64,000 bases of DNA from Ramazzottius varieornatus (Eukaryota; Tardigrada; Eutardigrada; Parachela; Ramazzottiidae), in contig BDGG01000004.1 in NCBI GenBank assembly GCA_001949185.1, positions 4,232,554 to 4,296,553 of the forward strand, given 5' to 3'. Position 1 is the first letter of the stretch; every line of letters begins with the position of its first letter. Below, in pieces: positions 17,901 through 32,200 of the stretch. A program made the position numbers and the translations under genes. The notes under the pieces were generated by a model that worked only from the letters and a program-made list of their open reading frames with translations, did no database searches and was not told the origin of the DNA.

Positions 17901-20900
17901 ATCATATTTGAAAGACTTGGTTTGTCCGTTCTCCAAGAATACTTTGAGGACATTCGGAATGAAAGCGGAAGGTGGCATCTCTTGACTGGCGTCAGAGAAG
18001 ACGTTACTGGGTCCGTTGATCATGACGCCATCGGCGAACCGTACCCGCGAAGGCTTGCTTTTTAACTTGGCCTTCTTGGCGGCGCTCAGAAAAGCCGACT
18101 TCCGGCTCGCCTAAACAAGTCCAAATTGGTAGATATTGATATTCTTAGTTCGATGAAAAAGGCAAAGGTAGCGAACTGCACTTACATTATCACTTTGGGG
18201 CTGGCAGACCAACAGCGTCACCGTCTCTTTACATGCTCGGACGAGCTCTATCACATGGTCACGAGGTGCGCGTTCCACGTCCTCCCCATTGATCTTTAAT
18301 ATCTGATCGGAGGGTAGGAGTTTACCGGCACTCGGTCCGTCTGGAAAGAAGGTGTCTACCGTCAACAGCAATCAAGTAAAAAGTCCCGACAAGCATCGAT
18401 TTGACTTCCCCTTTCCAGTGAAACTATGGATCGCTCAACGGGAAACCTACCTTCATTGACGAACCGTACTATCACCGGCTTCTCGCTGCCGGCCACAAAG
18501 CCGAACCCGATAGTCGAGTCCCGCTGTAGAGTGACTTCACGAGGAGTGGGAATGTCCTGTTCGGATTCATCATCGTTGTCACCTTGTAGGCGAGGATCGT
18601 CATAGGTGGTAAACTTATCGAGATGACTGCAATAAAGTAGTGATATTTTGTAAGATAGGAAGATGATTTTGTAACATGTTCCTCGGAAGACTCCATGCTC
18701 ATCTAGGCGGAAAATATGTATGAACTGCCTTTCACCTCATTTGTGACTAGCACACTCGATTGAACCCATGTCTTACAAACTCGACCGCCATCTTGAATAC
18801 GGTACGATCCGCGTTTTTCCCAAAATAACTTTTGATCGTGGTTCGTTACTTTCAAAAGAATCCGAGCGAGCATTCATCTGACTCAGCGAGGAACTAATCG
18901 CCTGGTATTGTCCCTGCATGAAGGCTTACTTGATGTAGTAAATTCTCCCCTGCTGGTCAACGGCACATTCCCATCCATACGGTAGCCTCCATTCACCGGC
19001 GTCCCAATTTTCCGTTGGAGGAATCCATTGCGTAGTCTGCGTCGCATGACTGTAAACACAAACCACTACATTAGCTGCTCGATCAATAAGAAGTCACAGA
19101 AAGAAACCATGTAATCGTAAACCCAACTTAGAACACCCAAACCGAATTTAAGATACCTCACAAATTTACGAGGCCGAACTGGAGCCCGTCTAATTATCTT
19201 CGGCATGACTACCCATAAAGGAATTACACTCTCAAGTCTTGCTATTCCAAACTATGCTGCCATCGAGCCTCGCCAGGTCCATGAAGCATGATATAAAACA
19301 TTAGGTATCTCGAGCCTATTGTTCCCGCATCTCAAAGTACTTACCAATGTTTTTGCAATAGTTTCACACAATATACGATGAAATAAGCAGTTCGTCAATC
19401 TGTACGAAGCAGTCTTTTCGGGATTGTTATTGTCTGATGTAGACTGTATTGTCATTCTCAAGAAACCATATGGTTTGTCAGCATATTCTGCGGTTATATT
19501 CACACTTATTTCACTTGGCGAACTGCCCAGTTCAGCTCGTGGTTATCCCGACACACACTTGCGGGTCTCGTGTCCTTTCTTTTCAAAACACCAAAAGCCG
19601 AATCGTATGCTTTCGAACGAGTTCGGAACGCGTGTGGCTGCTGAGCGGGCCATCCAATAAGGGCTGGGTGCAAATGTTTCATCTTCCCACTGCACGCTAA
19701 CAGAGCTCGAGCTGATTAAAGTAACGTTGTCAGCGTCGATGCCGAAGGCATTAATCGATGCGCCGGTAGCTGAGGAAGGCATGCAAACCGCCAAGTAAAG
19801 TAAAAGAGGCCGTAATGGCATCCGGCCCTCTTGTTATTGTACCTCCTCATTTTAAACGGACAGGGCGAGGGCAAGGCTGAGGGGTCCTCTCCTCGTTTAT
19901 TGACAGTTTCCAGCAATAAATCCCGATTAGCCTGGATGGCCACAGCACACTTGTTCCAGGTCGCCACTTAGCACACATCTTCGTCCAGCGCCTCGAGTGG
20001 CACCAGCACCCACCACTTCGCCTGATTACAATGGCTGGATGGCTCTCTGTGCATGCAGCGATCCTGATCACTTTAACCATTCTGCCATGGCTCACACTTC
20101 ACAAATTAGCACTGGTCAATTTAGAACTGGGCCTTGTGGACATTCGGTTATTATTGCACACGTACCAAAACCGCACACCCTGTATATCATACAAGACTTT
20201 TTAAAATACTGCAAAATTTAGTTGAAATTCTTCCGTCTCTGCGTTCGAGCCAAAGTGTGATCAAAAGAAAAGAAATTTGCCCAACACGAATATTTCTGTG
20301 TCGTTGTACGTCACGAGCCATGGGGGATCCTGAACCGTAAGCCCACGAGGCTAAACACTTTGGACAAAAATCCTCTCCCAACAAAACTATAATGTCAATC
20401 AGTCATCATTCATATTGTAAGTTTATAAAGGCTCCCAACCTTTTCCTATATGAAGGATAATCGCGGGGCAGACTTGTGATCGTTGCGTGTCACAGCTTGT
20501 GCACCCATCAGGGTCTGGAACAATAAATAGTGTACAGTATATTTTTAGCCATAAGTTCTCTTTCTTCGGGATTATTATAGGTGCAAGAATGATCCAAAGG
20601 GGGGGGGATACGCAAGATGGTGCCTGTCGGCTGTCGAACTAGCGCTAAGATTAATGCACTGACCCTGTAAACTTTTGATCTCTTCCCATCTGCCGCATCG
20701 CATTCGAAACTACTCAACAGCGAGACAAACACGCCTTACAGCAAAACACTACCCAGTAACACTCGAAAGGATTTCTCTTTGCAGTACTTTGAACTGGACC
20801 AATTAAACACGCTACCAGAGATTCGACATTCGTCGGTACGGTAAAATGTTTTACCTATATCTCGACTTTTGGTCGAAAATTGGAGAATATGAGGAAAAAA

Positions 20901-23900
20901 TTGAAACGATTGTAACATGAGCTGTTCGGATGTGTAACCTCGTATACAGCGAAAAACAACGTCATACATATGGAATTCATGTAAAACACACAAGGGTCGC
21001 CGGAAATCCATCACACCGCCCGAAAACTACCATGCTAATGGATTTTACAGTACTGGCGGTATTGTTATGGGTCTCGGCCTAAACCAACAGAGCCTCTCGC
21101 CATTTTCAGCAGAAAAAACTTCACACGCTCCATAAATACATACGGCACCAGTCGATATCTGCTCCTTTTAGTCAGTGCCACTGTTTATCGATACCAGCTG
21201 GCGATATAGGCAAAGCAACCTCGATCGTAACTCACGATCTAGCGCAAACACAGCCCCGCTTTCACAGCATCCCACCGGAATAGCGGGTAATTAATTTTTT
21301 CCACGCAGCTCCATATTCGAACATACCAAGTGGAAAAACGATCCACGCGCCGTTTCCTAAAATACCGGAACATATCCAGTAAAATGAGATCGAGAAAAAA
21401 AGTGTTCTAGAACAATTACCAGATTTTCATCAACCAGGAAGAAAGATTCTCGAGCATCTGTTGGCTCCTGCTGGAAGACTGAGCTATGTTTATGGGGGGA
21501 GGACTGAACAGAGGGTTTTCTGGGAGTATTCACACGATGATCGTCTGTCACAATGATATCTGACAAGAGGCTAACGAGATTGCAACGACCTGTCGTACTG
21601 ATCACCCATCATTACAGTTCGATGCTATGGAGGATTTTTACTGGGAACCGAGGCGCCGCTAGGGTTTTCTCTCACGACAAACTACTTCCGCTAATAAGCT
21701 AATCCAAGTTCATCCACGATACAAAGGTACCCCAAATCACCATTATTCAAACGTGGACATCCATGTCAATGTAGGAGTGTGATATTCATACCTGACACAT
21801 GAAACCGGAGGAGCAGTGCGAGCAAGAGCAGAAGATTTGCGCGGGGCATCGTTGTGCGGCTTATGGCGTTGGCCAATATGGCTACTTTTATTCCCCATAT
21901 CCCATCAAGAAGAAGACTGCAGTGCAACATTACACTCCTTGCGTCAAGCTCCTCAAGACGTCGAAGCAAGCTTTACACAATGGGCCCACTGCTGGGAAGT
22001 CCTTAAAAGTCCGCCCAAGCTGCCATGCATGAGCTGAATGAGAACTGATGCAATTTCCGTCGGCGTATTTCTTATATCCGCCATTCTTCCTCCAGCCGCG
22101 TGCTACAGCCGTACTGTATTTTCACGCATTGCTTGAGGTTAATAGCGAAGAAGCAAAAGAAGGGACGATTAATTCCTTAAAAGTACAACGGCCGGGCTGC
22201 AGTAGCAATCTTCCACTTAACAAAGAACCCAAATAATCGACGAGCCAATGGAGGTTGCGACCCTTACAGATGGTCGATTATGGGGAACGATAAGACGGGC
22301 CAGTAATAAAAGCGGGGGCTGCTCTCTAGATGGGTCGTTCTTTCTTCCAGGATCTCAACGTTATCTCCTGGATAGCATATTGGATGTGTCGTCAGCGCGA
22401 GCAACAGCAGAAGCGATATGTCTCGGTCAGATAGAGCAGTTAAGCTCTGCCACTAGGCGCGTCCATCTCACCATAAGAAATTAATGAGGATGCAAATGAC
22501 AGGATTGCCTCATGCACACCAGCTGCATTGACGAAGCTCCAGACAAATTACCGTGTAAAATTTATACAATCGTTTTCTCCAGACCGCCGTTTTCTTTCTT
22601 TAAACGACCAACATTGGTTCTTTCCACCCCTTTTCCACGTTAAACATGTCGAGTCTTTCGCCCAGTAATGTGATTATGCTCTGTGAGCTTCCCCAATAAT
22701 TCCCAAACAGCAAACATTAACAATTTAGAGTTCCCCCAACGCGCCACCGATTGATTATCTACGCCGCAGAAAGACTCTCTCGGGACAGACTGCTGCTTCG
22801 AATCAAATACGATTCCACATCCAATTCAAACTTGAAAGGTGGAAATCTGATCTGGTAGTATAAATTATTCCATGGTCAGGAAAAAGAAGGACATATTAAT
22901 AGTTCGCTCGGATTTGTAACAAAACGAAATCATTCAATCGAATTATAACGTAGTTCGGATCATGGAGACAAAGTCACGATTATCAAAGCGATATGACAGA
23001 AAATTGGTCCTTTACACTTCGAGATGGACAACTGGAAAAGATCATCGGGACACCGCCATGAAGAAAGGAAGAAAGTAGGGAGCGACTGACTTTGTCAGAA
23101 AGGAAGCAAAGTATTGAGCGATGGTGTTTCCGGTGTTTTACGTGGCACGACAAGCGGGAGAGTAACTCATGAAAGGCAACCTCAACAGTGGCAGTTTGGC
23201 GTAAGGAACTGTGTACAATTATGCTCCCATGAATACTCGATTGCCATCAGTGTATAAACGCCCAATGATCCCTTCCCTTTCGTTCCTCTACACTACCTCA
23301 TGTTAATCCGCCTTACAGCTCGTGGTACGCCCGATGCACTCCGTCCAGTATACAGTACTCGAAACCTCCATTCACCATATCAGCATTTTACAGCCCCACA
23401 CCCAAGTATTACGTGGTAACTGGAGGATCATGGGGATGCGTTAGTGCTTTTTTACTGTTGAAGAGCCGGAGGGCCACAACATGTCGCGACTCCGGTATTG
23501 AGTAACAAGCCAGCCCAACAAATGGACTGCCACTTCCTGTATATGCAGCAGCCCCTCTAACTCGATTTCGCTTTTCTTACCACCCCTCGTCAGTTGTAAA
23601 ACTCACAACATAAAGAAGCTCTTCGGCCATCCTTGAAACGACTGAATGCACCCGTGCTTTCAGCTAGTCTTTTCCAGTTCCCATGGGAGGACATGATCGA
23701 TCCATCAAGAACCAGCGGACCCAGAAACGACCACAGGTGGCGCCACTCATGCTACGATGCCTGAAGCCAGCGTTTCCTGCGCCACACACTTTGAGCCGTA
23801 TCACAACAACGCTACTGAGTAACAGCCAAGTTGGACAAAATCAGACAACTAACTGTAGTCAAGGCAAAGTTTCCGGTTAACATACAGAAAGCACAGAAAA

Positions 23901-25739
23901 TAAACTGAATTCCGCATCTGGGTGAGTCACATTTTTCTCTCAGTACTTTAAAGTTCTAATGCCTGCTCGGTAGGTAGCTGTCCGCAGCTCATAAATTTTG
24001 ATGTTCAGAGCGTAAAATAATCTATCCAATTGGTCGGAAGGACGCTGCGAAAGAATGATGTTCGAGTTCTTCGCGCGCCATCTATCGGAAGGTTTGGACT
24101 TGCTGTTCGAGGATCGAGACCATGCGGATAATCGACCGTTCCAGGTCTCTGCGCCCGGGCTTTCTTTTGGTGGCTATTAGAGCACTTACTGATGCTGTAT
24201 TACTTAGAGTTCAGTGGTCAAAACTTCACACTTGTTTTAAGCGCGTTAATGTGGTCCACGTCTAGTTGAGCGGCGTCGGGTCTTTGACGCACTTTGCTGC
24301 CAAAGCTGTCTGCTCAGTCGACAACAGCGTGGATGATTGCCTGCGTACGCACAAGCAAGCAGGCAGCATCTGCCAGCGGGAGCCACTCAACCATATCCCA
24401 CATCTCATGGTCAAACATTTTTCAAAAATAGGCCAGCAGTTGGCTTGCCCCTATCCTTCAACTTCAGCCAAACACCTTCCACAACAAAGACAGCATTCAT
24501 TCTTCAATAGTCTTTTCACAGTACGAGTACTGTTCGTTTCTGGAACGGAAGTGAGTTGCGCTCTGAGTGGGAAACCTCTGGAAGTTTCTTTTACTGTAGA
24601 CGAACCGCGCGAGTCGGAGTTCGCGGTTCCCGGAGATTGAAAGTCACGCACGGTTCTCCATTCAGACAGACGAACAAGAGATGGAGAGTGAGACTGACCC
24701 CCTTTGAGAAATATAATAAGTCAAATGGGCTTTGGCACTTCGTCAAAGCCATGCAGCCACTTGAGAGCTCCCTCACCACTCCACAAAAGAGAACTCAACG
24801 ACTTGTTAAACAGCGAGCGACCAACCAATGCGGCCCGCGTAATCCGCTTTCCACGGCTTTTAAGCACGTGTCGGACTGAACAAGCCTCTAATACTTTCCG
24901 GCTAAAATAATGGCCTGATGAAAAGGGCAAATCTGGATGGTGACGGAATGACCTATCATTCATCATTAACAGCCTGTTCTCTCAAGGGGGTAGAAATCTT
25001 TTGGTCCGACCTTGCGGACGTTACATCGCCGGATGGTGAAACAAGAGACATGCATTAGCAGCATTAACACCCACGTTAGCGTTGACCAAATTACAACGAT
25101 GCCATCAAAGTATCTGTTTTCGATACTGTACTCTTCGATCCTCTTGATCATTACAATGCGCTCTCCATTAAAAGTTATGTGTGCCTGCGTGTTAGAGTGT
25201 CAAACTGGTTCCTGGTTTTCTTTGAGATTTTCAAGCGGCTGAAATCCAACCTGAAAGGATCCATTATCGGCTGCATGAAATGAAAAGTCGAAGATCAAAT
25301 TAACATCTGATGGAGAGAGCATAATACCCAACGTCACCATCACTAGACACACTTGTCTCATCAATATCATAAATCACTATGACGGTCGTCCGGCACATCG
25401 ACAGAAGCCCATCACCGCAAGAATGCCGATGCTGTCAGGAGGGTGAAAGTTATTAAATAATGCACAGCCGGTAATATAGCTGATTACTGTTGTATTGCGG
25501 CCCGTCACTCACTAGTCTACGTGCCGCAACCAGCCCCGATGTGAAGAACAATATTTTCCTTCGCGCCATAATCAAAGGACATCTTTGATGCAGTGTGTGG
25601 TTATTAGGCAACACGTTCATTCAATTATACTCTCCGCATCCGCTCAACATAACCATCGGCAAACCTTGTTATTGTAAAGAGAAACTGTCGCTCTTTTCCT
25701 GTACTAAACTTTCTCCGAAAGCCGGGACCTGCCTCAACA

Positions 25740-25787
<48 letters not shown>

Positions 25788-26136
25788 AAGCAAACCCACA
25801 ATCGGAAAGACACACCCTAAAACATTCTACATAGTGTAACGGCATTCAGACCGACAACGTCATCGCGGACATATGTCACACTGATTAAGCCGAACAATTA
25901 TTTTGATCATACTAATTTTCTATTTTATTTACGGATGATTTTGAATACATATTTCTCATTCAGACATTGGCTTACCATGTATAGTAAACTCTGCCGCAGC
26001 GGTCCACATTAGCGGTCCATCCTTTCTCGAGGATTCGGTTGAGGGTCTCCAAGTATTCCAAGTTTAGTTGCGAAAGTTCCGAGTTCTTTCGCGGCGGGGA
26101 GTGGCTGGGTGAACCGTTAGTGTTGGGTACGGCCAT
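11903..26136 (-). CDS. FRMPD4: FRMPD4/Preso-type scaffold with two WW, one PDZ and one FERM domain
   Basis: Scaffold of the Preso family, which in vertebrates anchors mGluR, Homer and PSD-95 in dendritic spines. Exons in transcript order: 25976-26136, 18930-19049, 18451-18626, 18186-18340, 17883-18110, 17660-17791, 17462-17581, 17219-17355, 16851-17073, 16691-16768, 16400-16504, 16156-16303, 15890-16065, 15112-15412, 14123-14842, 13249-13743, 11903-12993; 1521 aa, every junction in frame. WW1 (about 38-65, [16 protein letters not shown]...W) is split by the 6.9-kb intron 1. WW2 (76-106) has [17 protein letters not shown]. The PDZ (122-205) starts at [16 protein letters not shown], nearly identical to vertebrate FRMPD4. 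The FERM domain (about 255-580) includes RLAALQM and [10 protein letters not shown]. Beyond it lies a 900-residue Ser/Pro-rich tail with polyproline runs and a helical C-terminus. The last intron uses a GC donor (AG|GCAAGT); without splicing the protein would stop three codons later. Confidence 0.92.
13885..13999. repeat. Inverted TGCGCCACTTGG repeats in an FRMPD4 intron
   Basis: In the intron 13744-14122, TGCGCCACTTGGA at 13885 faces its complement TCCAAGTGGCGCA ending at 13938. A third copy, GTGCGCCACTTTGG, lies at 13986-13999. The same GTGGCGCA core builds the hairpin in the FAK intron at 7256-7303, which suggests a small repeat family. Confidence 0.6.
19050..25975. other. Large first intron of FRMPD4
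   Basis: This 6.9-kb interval separates the two halves of the first WW domain; the donor is at 25975 and the acceptor at 19050 on the minus strand. It holds no recognisable gene. A (CA)n tract is at 25741-25785 and a run of ten G at about 20599. Two minus-strand frames begin with signal-peptide-like stretches (19821 and about 21853), but neither extends into a recognised domain. Confidence 0.75.
25741..25785 (+). repeat. (CA)n dinucleotide microsatellite
   Basis: About 22 uninterrupted CA units lie in the FRMPD4 first intron, about 200 bp downstream of exon 1. This is a typical polymorphic microsatellite. Confidence 0.95.
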
Positions 26137-29100
26137 CTTGTCCCGGCATTTGTTCTAGTAGTAGAACGTGGTCCAAGATGACTTGCGTCTTGGTCATCCT
26201 CCCGTCATGCCTCCGCGCTGGAGCGCGTCAAAGGTAACGTTGTTTCGGCGGTCCATTCGAAGAAGGTCTCGTGTCTTTCATTCAGCAGACTAATCCAGCT
26301 GCACGTCAGCTGTGATTGATTTCGGTGAGAAGCACAATTAGTCTACAAAGCAAATAAACGTGAGATACAGACGACTCAAAAGCCGGCGCGTCACGTAGGA
26401 AACCTATCGCGTGTATAGGCAAATTAATCGCGGCTAAGCACTCGCATTTAAAGACGTAAATAGCCTAAATGGACAGATAGAAGAAGCAGCCGCTTTTTCT
26501 GTTCCCCGTCAGGCAATTAGAGCAAATGCAGACCGCGCAAAACCTTAGTGGCCATGCTTCGTCACACCCGGCATGTTCGAGCTCGTACAGTACTGCGCCA
26601 CTCGAACACTGCACTGTGGCTGTATGCGCCAAGTGAGCGGGGGAGGCGACATTGTACAACGCAGGAGAGTATTCACCAGCCCCACTTCACATTGAACCTT
26701 TCACTGATGCCAAGTTTGCAGCTTAACTCCAGACAAGTCTAGCTCAACGTTAATTTTAGTCATGAGGGGGAAAACCGCCGCTCACCAAACCCGCTGTGCA
26801 TGATAGTCCAAGCTTTTCGAGAATTAATAACCTTTGAGAGAAGTTACTAGGGCGGGATCCGAAATCCTCTTTTACCTCATCTGCCGACCTTGCGGAAAAA
26901 AAGAGATCTAGAGCTCTACAAAACAGCAGACGGATATTTGAGGCAAAAAACGTTGGCGAGCTTAGTTAGGGAGCGGAAGACTGTGCGGAGGGAAAGACGT
27001 CAAAGCGCATTATCTTTCTTATGGTGAGCTTGTTAAGATAGCTCGACGAGTTTTTCCCCGCTAGGTCTCGAGTCTCGACGGCGAGTACCCGTCGGCATTT
27101 GAGAACAACGATCAATCGGTCCAGATTAACTAGCGTTTTTCCGCAAATCAATCGGATTACACAGGCTCGATGTGGTACTACAAACTTTAAGAGGGCCCAA
27201 TTGGCATCGCGTAGTGAAATGCCCTGGCAGATTTGCACCAAAGCAGATTGTCTGAACGCGCGCGACCATCTCTCTCGTTGATGGCGGATTGTCAGTGCGA
27301 GATTGTTCACAAACACTGGTTAGCATGCTTGAATAGCTCGCTTGTCTAACACACCCTCGAACAACGACAACCGGTGCGAGGTACCATCCAAGGTACCTTT
27401 AATGAGCCAACATGCGCCGGCCAAGATATCGACACACGAGTCTTGCTTGCCTGTACTTTCGTTCGTCGTTCGTCCGTGGTAATGCCCTCAAATTTTTGCA
27501 GGATTATTCATTATGCCATCCGAATGTATCCTTGAACGCTCCAATTAAGGTCCACATAACTCAAATATGTGCCAATGGTGCAAAGAGCGAAGTCCACCTT
27601 CCGGGATGTACTGTAACAGAATCACTGGGTACGTTTCCCTGGGTATGGCTCGCCGCGCGTTCGGCACGCGTCTTACCGCCATCCTTCTCTGAGTGTTGGT
27701 ATTAATTCTAATGATTCACTTGAGCGTCCTCATGACGGATCCTGTTTCCCCGAATCAAATGGTGTGCTGTAGTTTCCCCGCAGACACGTCAAAAGTGAAC
27801 TGGTGGAAAGGAACTAACCGAGCAGTCAACAGATGGCGCCGTTGTTGCTCGAATCTCAAACAAGGATTCTGGTGGGGTTTTTCTCGAACTTCGTCCATCG
27901 AAAAGTTTATGAAAAAGAAAATAGCGATCACGACCCACTAAGATCCACGATAGTGCCAGACTTCTGAGTGCTGACGGCTTATACACACCCGGTACATGCC
28001 AGAGGCCCATTTGTCTGCTGTTCTGGAATTTTTGGCCTTGGCCGCTTGGCTACCGTCCTCTAAACTGTCTTCCAAAACTGTCTGATCCTTGTTATGAACC
28101 AAGAAGACAGTTTAAGATTGATGGTTTGATGCGGCAGACAGGCATTTATATAGGACAAAATCATAATAAATATACTGGGAGGGGATTATTAAGGGCATTT
28201 AGCTCAAAGAGGCGTACTAACCACTAGGAGTGATTTGACGAGCAAGAACAAATGTTCGCCGCCAGCCATCTTCCACATGCGAAATATGATCACTGTAAAC
28301 TACCATCAAACTATAGACCACATTTGCTCTTTTCCCTTGACAGTGATCTTCCTGATAGAAATTCCTCGACGATACATACAGCATCAAGATGGATCAGAAA
28401 AGAAAGCAGCAAATTGAAACACGATAGCGCAAAGTAATTTCATTCTTTCTCATACGGAATGCATGTACGTTGCCTGTTTCAGGCCTCTTACTCTGATGTT
28501 CCACTACGTAGTTACAGTATCGATGTGGTAAATTTGAGAGAACCTGATGCAAGGGTAGAACCGGCTAGGGAGAATCCCGAATCCTTAACGCGACTGCTGA
28601 TCAGGCCAAGGCTCCCGCCAGGAAACACTGTAATACTGTGCAAACGTCTAAAAGAAAATCATGGATAATTTGATCAAATGTTGTTGGACTGATGTTCCTT
28701 GATGCGTAAGCCTGACAAGATTTTTCTCAACGCGTGTCTGAGGAACCCGACAACCAGATCGTTAGGCCGAGTTCGAGGCATGTATATCCTCCGAGGCTAA
28801 GGATCCTTCAAATTATGGTTCACGGCTATGTGGCGCACGCAAACAAACAAAAAAATCCCTCTTTTGAGATCCATTTCTGCAATCCATAACGGATTGCAAT
28901 ATATCGTGCCGAGCTACCGTACTCCTGGTCGGACTTTAACGCTCATCCGATCGTTCACCCAGCATGCGAACGTTCCTTATACGGGACGGTCCTTTTGGTT
29001 CTTTTTTAGCTTTATCGAAAAACGGTTTTCGGAAAAGAAAGCGTGTCCGAGGTCTACTTGAACCCCAAGAGTTCAACTTCATCTACTTGGGCTTTCGTAC

Positions 29101-29195
29101 CAAAGTGGCGCGGATGGCGCGGATGGCGCGGAAGAGAAAACATCAACGAAGTAGAAAATGGGAACTGAAGGCAAACAGGGGTGCCAAAAATTAAT

Positions 29196-29295
29196 TTTAC
29201 TCTAAATAAAAGCCTTAGATAAACAGGTCTAAGGTGGTCTCCAAGCTGAACCCCGCCTTAGCTCTGCTTATCTAAGATCTTTTATCTAGAGTAAA
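29196..29295. mobile_element. 100-bp MITE-like inverted repeat
   Basis: The left end TTTACTCTAAATAAAAG and the right end are inverted copies over about 31 bp with a few mismatches, and the core is noncoding. Just upstream, at about 29106-29131, is a three-copy 9-bp tandem repeat (GGCGCGGAT). Confidence 0.7.
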
Positions 29296-32200
29296 GTTGA
29301 TTTCGGCCACCACTGAAGGCAAATGTGATGGGCACTAAAGTTTCCGATCAGCGTTCCACGCAGCTCGCAAGCCACGGCGTTGTGGCGCCCGGAGGCCGAG
29401 AGAATTAGATAAAATCGATTTGTTTGCTGGCTGGCTGCAGCTGCTCTTCCTTGTCCAAATTATAATGACTTGTCACTATAATACGCCCTGTCATAATAGT
29501 ATGATGCAGCTCTGATTCGGCAAAGTAAATCCCCGAGATGTCCCTGAGAGACCGCTCGGAAAACACGCGAACATCAGTTTGGCCTTGTTCGAGCTCACCC
29601 CTTCTAGGCTTTAAAAACAACAGAAGCTCTCCACCACAACCACAGGCCCGGGCTGCAGGCTGCCCAGGCGATCTCGACATAACCTCTGCTCGTCCCAGCA
29701 ACCAGCAAAATGGATTTCGAAAAAACCTCTGCAGAAGTTGACCAGAAAATTCTGTGTACTCTATGCGGTGTAGAAAAGGACTTTCTCGCAAAAACCGAAC
29801 CAAAGACGTCTTCGCGAACATTGTTCATTTGTCCAGGGAAGATGTTCTTTCGGAAGCTTTGAGTTCTCGGATTAGATATTCAATTTTAAGATTTTTACAA
29901 ACTCTGGTTTGCTGAATGCTTCGGCCTTGAATTTGTAGTCGCCTGGACGTCTGTGGAGCGGAGAACCCTTTCCAGACTAAATTGTCAAAACCCGAGTCAG
30001 CCTACGACATCAGGATAATGTTATTGGGAAGGATAAAGTGTTATAGTGGATCGTATTTTGACGGGCTTGTAGTAATTTGGCCATGTTTTACGACTCGTTC
30101 CACCACTTGATCACCCATTGCATAGCTTGATCAGGCGGAAAACGTCCCGCATTAAACGCGACTGCAGCCTCATCCGCAGGGAGGACATGGAAACTCTTGG
30201 CAGCGTATAAGCTTTTCAAGGAGGAAATTAGCCGCGCGACCCACGTTCGTTAACTCTTCCTACAGCAGTGAACTTTATCTTCCAAAGTTCGCCTCTATCG
30301 TAACGACCCTGTCTTGTCCAAATGACAAGCTCTATAACGATGGATATACTGTCCAAAACGAATTATATGTCATCCGAACAAGACGTTTACGACAGTCAAA
30401 GCTGAGTCGTGAGAACTCAGCACGAAGTATCGCCTGCTGCGAAGCCTCTTTTGCCCACGCTAAGAAATAGGTCGCCATGCTAAAAGACGCTTCCTCTTCC
30501 ACACACCTCGATAACAGTGTACACGATCGATGGCAGGAAAGGAGTGAAGGAGTCCCTAATCCATGGCACTTTGATAGTCCGCACACCTGTCATAGACCGA
30601 TCTGCCTTTCAACATCCCTGCCTGCATGGTGGAAATCCCACACTGGCAGCCATAAAGGCTAAATTGCGCCGGTTCAAGAGCTAACCTATTGATTATCGCA
30701 CGAACCAACACTCCAATCAGCGCGCTGCTTCTCTGCTAACCAGAACGACAAAAGAGCCATCAAGGTAACTCATTTAGTCCTCCATGGATTTGTTACCATA
30801 ACTAGCACAGAATACTCGCCGTCGATCGCTAAAAAAGACCCCGCTTATATTTGGTCAAACAATCGATAACAATCCCTGCTAGCGCCACTCAAATTTCTCA
30901 ACGATGGATACTCAAGCATGAAAGCCAATCCAAAAATTCTAGGTCATCCCTTTGGAATATAAGATCATAAATCTACCCAGAAGGACCGTTTAAAGTGAGC
31001 AAATATTCGTCCTTTAGAAAAGGCCACGGTTTATTTCTTCTGCATACTTCCAAATTAACGTTGTCGTCCATTGTTAACAGCGAACTGTGAATGTCTAAAC
31101 AATGACGTATTTTTCTGTTGTTTACTCGTTCGCGGACATCTAACTTAGAAATATTGTCGGATACAAAATTTCCCCTAACTCCGTGCCTTCAGCCGTGTTC
31201 CAGGAACTTACCCACCAAAGCCGTTAAATTGTAAATAAAAGGTCGCTCTAAACGCATCGAAGACAAAAGAAATCCGCAACCTTTAGGGAACCTACGCTAT
31301 TTTCATCGAAAGGACTCAAAGGAAAACCTGATATTTCCGCCAGGGACTAGCTCTTCCTAGGCAGACGGGATAGCTCCTGACACATGATGCAATCCACGCA
31401 TAAATATCGGCCACACGGATTGATGTGATCTTGGCGTAGAATCTAAACCGAGAAATGGAGCGGACTGAAAAATATTCTTGAGACTAATACTTCATATCGA
31501 TCGACATATCTCATCGTTGCTCTGCATCTAACGTGAGCTCCTGAGGCCGTGTCAATTAGAGGCCCGAACAGTTCCTCCTTTTCATCCGGACCTACGCTCT
31601 CGCTGCAACGGGGAAACCCGCATCAACCACTGCAGTGGATTGTTTAATTATTGTCATTCCAGTTGGAAGACTCGAGAGAATTCTGAGGCTCAACCGGCTC
31701 ACGGAGAGAAAGACGAAAGCTAGCAGTTCAACCTGGTTTAATTTTCTGTGTACAGGCAAAAATGAAACAACCGGAAGAATACACAGATATTACTACAGGA
31801 CACTTGGGATACGGGTCGCAAGGGCTTTTGTTGCAGACGATAGGCCGGAAGTCACAACGGGATCCTGCAAGACGCCGTTCTATTTTGACAAATATTATAG
31901 GCACTTGCTTTGGCCGAAGAAAAGACACGACAAGCTTCGCTCGATCTTGCTCTTCCTATTTTCATATCGTTGCTTCTTCGTTCGGGTACTTCCTTGTCCA
32001 CATGTTCGTGCTCTCACATCACGCACATCTCGCGGCATTGATTTCTTCCACACACATATGGCTGCCATAATAGGCTTTCATTACGGCCTCAAGTCAGCTC
32101 CACACAAGCATCCTTCGAAAACCAATTATCTCAACTCCGGTGCTCGATCTAAGGCTTCAGCCAACAGCTTTCGATGAACGCATCGTCAGCCGATCGAGCC

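Noticed and set aside
24266-24640. 124-codon frame inside the FRMPD4 first intron
   Set aside because: No domain and no splice sites that would make an exon; overlapping frames in other phases are similarly long.
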